A DNA stretch of 64,000 bases. Source: Colius striatus. Its lineage: Eukaryota > Chordata > Aves > Coliiformes > Coliidae. The stretch's first letter is position 1, and the number at the start of each line of letters is the position of its first letter. The notes under the pieces are model-generated. The model did not search any database and was not told where the DNA came from. It saw only the letters and a program-made list of their open reading frames with translations. The DNA is taken from the NCBI RefSeq assembly GCF_028858725.1, contig NC_084768.1:4013853-4077852 (forward strand). Direction: 5' to 3'. This document shows, piece after piece, positions 60,805 to 64,000 of this stretch. Position numbers and translations under genes: made by a program.

Positions 60805-61761
60805 AGGTATATATATAAAACCACTTCCTTGATGGAAAGGCCCTCCAATTACAGCTGCATAACCATCATCTGGATAGAATTTGGCATTTTTCCCCTTTAG
60901 AAATGAATTTTAACAAAGAGCCACCTTTCTGACCCCCTACACAGAATGTGCCTGGGAGGGAACCTGCCTCCAGCTCAGCACACAGCCCGGCCACTACCAG
61001 CTTCCAGCCTTTGCTTCTGTTGACAGGTTTGGTGGGTTTTTTTATGCTAACACAGAAGAAAATGCAGAGAAGCAGAATGACAGCTGAAAATTCTGCTTTT
61101 TCAGCTCCTCTTACAGAGCAGGAAAACCAACCTGTGGGTCTCTGATTCATGCCGATTTCGGTTTTACACTGAGAAAGCCCTGTCAAGAGAAGCCAGTGTA
61201 AGGGAGGCTGCAGGCCTGGCTCCCTGGAGCTCACTGGCAGCTGCTGTAGTCGTTTCTCAAGGTAGTTTTTGCTAGACACTGCACTTCCAAATGTGCCTGT
61301 GCATAAGCACAACACACCAACACAGGTACCTCCCCCCCACCCAGACAGAGTTAAAAACCCAGCGTCAACCCAATGCTGTTCCATCAGGTCTCTACACCTT
61401 TGCCTCTGCTCTGGCAGCGAAGCTCAGGCAACTTTGGTCTCGGTTGTGTAAGCTGAGGAGTGGAAGCAGGCCTGAGCCCCGTGGGGCCAGGAGCCCCAGC
61501 TCGCCCGGCCCGGCGCAGCGACGCCGCTCGCCACAGGCCCCGTGCCCTTGGACGAGAAAGGAGTTAATTCAGTTTGAAACCTCGCTTCCTAATAAAGGTA
61601 GGGAACAGAAGAAGTGCTTTAGAAAGCTTCAGAAATTGTTTATAGGCTTGGTAAAAGAAGGGCTGCTCTTAGACAGTTGCTAGCCGGTACCTTACAGAGT
61701 GTTTGCCTGCGTGCCCGCTGTGGCTTTGCCCGAGAGGGCTGGGGGCAGCTGCCCCCCTCTC

Positions 61762-61887
61762 CTATAACAAAATGCAGGTCTTCTTGTCCTTGAAAGGGTT
61801 CTCAGAAGTGGGGATGCCCATTAGCAACGGATCCTTCTTGGCGTGTTCTTCACAGTACAGCATTAGGTCTGCTGACGCTTTTGACAC
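61762..61887 (-). CDS. GNG12: GNG12 last coding exon with CaaX box
   Basis: Codes residues 33-73 and TAG. It contains the NPF and conserved DPLL motifs of G-gamma and the prenylation box CILL. Acceptor CTGCAG at 61888-61893 on -. Confidence 0.98.
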   Translation of the reverse strand: MSKASADLMLYCEEHAKKDPLLMGIPTSENPFKDKKTCILL

Positions 61888-62822
61888 CTGCAGAAGACGG
61901 GGGAGGCGGGGAAAAACACCACCATTACATGGGATTTCCCATGGTAACGTGCTCAGACATGCTGGGAGCTGCTGGCTGGGGCAAAGTCCCTGCATGGGAT
62001 GGGAGAGGAGCCTGGAGACAGCAGCATTTCCTGGTGCCCATCTCCTGAGCAGCCACTGCCACGCGCTCGCCCCGGCTGCGGCAGGAGCAGGGCACGGCCG
62101 CGCTGCTCTCCGGGCTCAGCTCGTGGTATCAGGCAAAAGCAGCACCCAGCTCCTGCACAACTTCTGTGGAAGACTGAAACTAAACAGGAGGAGGTTCAAA
62201 ACAACACAGCAGGTTCGTAACGAGGGGCTTCTCTATAGAGCTGGGGATTGAAGGAGTTCGGTGAGACCCAAGAAGTCACCAGCACTGCTGTAGCCACTAT
62301 CCCGTCCCTGCTGGCTGGATAAAAGGCTTGGTTGCTTTTCTGCCTTAAGGCAAAGGAATGCAGTTTCATATGCTGCTGCCTTTGTTGCATTCATTCACCC
62401 TCCTTGCACACGCAGCAGCCAGCCAGGATGGAACCAAATCACAGCCTGGAAACACACCCCTCTGCTTCACACACTGCATTTGCTCAGCTTTTGCCGTGGT
62501 CCTCCTGCAAGTCCACGAGGCACTGAGCTACCTGGGCATGCTCCTGTCAGTGGCCAATGGACGTAGGTTCACTCAGGCCAAAACACAGGTGTCACATTTA
62601 GAGGTGGGGAAGACACTGAGCTGTGGGCACAGACACGCACACAGACACATACACACTGTTATCGCCCTACAGCTGGGGTGAGGGGAACGAGAAGAGAAGG
62701 AAGGGTGAAGAAGGACGTGCTCTCACCTTTATTCTTTCTATTGAGGCTTCTATTCTTAACTGCTGGACAGTCCTTCGGGCCTGAGCTATGTTGTTGGTCG
62801 TGGTAGCCGTTTTGCCAGACAT
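61762..62822 (-). CDS. GNG12: G protein subunit gamma-12, complete coding region (2 coding exons)
   Basis: Gamma subunit of heterotrimeric G proteins; it pairs with a beta subunit at the inner face of the plasma membrane. Coding exons on - are 62822-62727 (32 codons) and 61887-61762 (41 codons plus TAG), 73 aa (human 72). The first exon starts [20 protein letters not shown] and ends EASIERIK. The second starts [20 protein letters not shown], carries [12 protein letters not shown] and ends in CILL, a CaaX box of the geranylgeranyl type (human CIIL). One extra Thr near the N terminus explains the extra residue. The 5' noncoding exon(s) and large first intron lie to the right, outside the window. 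Confidence 0.98.
61888..62726 (-). other. GNG12 intron between coding exons
   Basis: 0.84 kb, GC-rich in its middle; nothing further recognised. Confidence 0.7.
62727..62822 (-). CDS. GNG12: GNG12 first coding exon
   Basis: Codes residues 1-32. The exon probably begins at 62843 on - after an AG at 62845-62844, giving 21 nt of 5' UTR here. Donor GTGAGA at 62726. Confidence 0.95.
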
Positions 62823-62846
62823 TTTCAGTGAAGTGGTGAAGTTCTG

Positions 62847-64000
62847 TTTCGAAAGACGGCAGGTTAGAGTTGCAGAAGGTGTCACAGCACATCAGGCTGC
62901 TTTTACACGCAGGGGCCACCAGCACACGCCGCAAAAAGCGCTTTCCACAGATGATTTTGCACACCGGGAGTTGTCATCTGAGAAGCAGCTCAGCAAACAA
63001 TGCTCCACAGCCACACCACCTGCCAGCGGGCAGGGAGGAGAACTGCCACCTGCCTGCCCAAGCCCTGGGACTAAGGAACATCCCCTCCTCTGCCTCTCTG
63101 GGGCAGCCGGTGCCCGTTCTGAGCCCGCTGCAGGCAGGAGGTGGGGCAGAGGCAGAGCACAGCAGCCATGGCCTCCCCGCCTCCCGCGCTGCACTTTGCC
63201 TCTGCAGCAGCTTTACAACACACCAGAGGAAAAGGAAAACAAGAAGGCAAAGTTCAGAGAGGCTGCTGTCTGCTCCCACATCGCCATATATGGAGGGTGA
63301 GTGGCAGGAAAAGCCACGGGTGGCTCCAGGACCTTGCTTCTCTGGGTAAGAATGCAAAGCATCAATCCTACTGCGGGGCCAGTGTTTGGGTGGTGTCTGC
63401 TGAGAAGGGAGGACGGACAAGAGGAAGCTGAGGGGAGACGTGGTCACTCTGCAGCTCCCTGACAGGAGACTGGAGTGTGGTGGGAGTTGGTCTCTGCTCC
63501 CAAGTAACAAAAAGAAACAGCCTCAAGTTGCCCCAGTGGAGGTTGAGCCTGGAGCTGAGGAAGAGCTTTTTCCCTGAGAGGTGTGTCAGCCCCTGTGCCA
63601 GGCTGCCCAGGAAGCTGGGGGAGTGCCCAGCCCCAGAGGGATCCCAAAGCCGTGGAGCTGAGGGCCGTGGGGTAGTGGTGGGCTTGGCTGGGGGAGGGGA
63701 AGGCTTGGATTTGATGGTGTGAAATGTCTTTTCCAACCAAAATGATTCTATGGTGTAACAGCCCCCCCATGTTTAGCTCAGTGGCCTAGCTTCCCCATAA
63801 CTTTGGCATCTGGGAAGAGGAGTACAAGCATGAAGCCCAGAACTAGTCTGAATGCTCCAAATGCTGGATTTTGGGGCAAATCAGACATCTTTTGTAATTG
63901 CAGAACCTCTCACAGCATGCCAGTTGGGAGACGCCAGCCCGCAGCAAGCGCCCTGCAGCAGGCGAGGCCACGGCCCTGAAACGCTGCGTCTGAGGCACGA
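62847..64000 (-). other. GNG12 upstream intron, right edge of window
   Basis: Noncoding. Holds the CR1 copy at 63399-63754. The window ends inside what should be the long 5' intron of GNG12. Confidence 0.6.
63399..63754 (+). mobile_element. Truncated CR1 LINE 3' end
   Basis: GAGGAAGCTGAGGGGAGACG, CTCCCAAGTAACAAAAAGAA and CAGCCTCAAGTTGCCCCAGT lead to the terminus TTTTCCAACCAAAATGATTC plus TATGG. The longest fragment of this CR1 subfamily in the window, antisense to GNG12. Confidence 0.95.

Noticed and set aside
62190-62215. tRNA-like B box (GGTTCAAAAC)
   Set aside because: No matching A box or cloverleaf around it.

Overview
The window reads as avian nuclear DNA. The evidence is compact intron-containing vertebrate genes, several CR1-type LINE 3' ends with the usual avian terminal octamer (ATTCTATG or its complement), very GC-rich CpG islands and GC-rich minisatellites. 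The gene order IL12RB2 (+), SERBP1 (-), GADD45A (+), GNG12 (-) is the same as on human 1p31, and I recall it on chicken chromosome 8. The species cannot be named from the sequence alone.

Layout. IL12RB2, the interleukin-12 receptor beta-2 chain, fills about 1.0-15.1 kb on the + strand. All coding exons can be placed: 15 exons with matching phases, 854 aa, against 862 in human. SERBP1, an mRNA- and ribosome-binding RGG protein, runs from its start codon at 37,031 down to its stop at 21,768 on the - strand: 8 coding exons, 412 aa. Its 3' UTR is probably long and approaches the 3' end of IL12RB2. Its promoter is a CpG island at about 36.2-37.7 kb with ZNF143/THAP11-like, ETS-like and YY1-like sites.

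From 37.8 to 55.3 kb there is no recognisable gene. This stretch holds three GC-rich minisatellites (37.8-38.8, 43.9-44.3 and 49.2-50.2 kb), several truncated CR1 copies and a strong CTCF-like site beside the third array. GADD45A, the stress-response growth-arrest gene, occupies 55.9-57.9 kb on + with 4 coding exons and 157 aa. Its promoter keeps two octamer sites around a CCAAT box. GNG12, a G-protein gamma subunit, lies on - at about 60.8-62.8 kb with two coding exons and 73 aa. Its upstream noncoding exon(s) lie beyond the right edge.

The genes are not an operon or a pathway: a cytokine receptor, an RNA-binding protein, a stress sensor and a G-protein subunit share only an old syntenic block. 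I found no undescribed system. The points most worth a second look are the repeat arrays flanking promoters and a CTCF-like site, repeats inside coding exons (polyQ in SERBP1, an 18-bp repeat beside the STAT4 docking site of IL12RB2), and the tail-to-tail IL12RB2/SERBP1 junction. No endogenous retrovirus or other virus-derived element was recognised.
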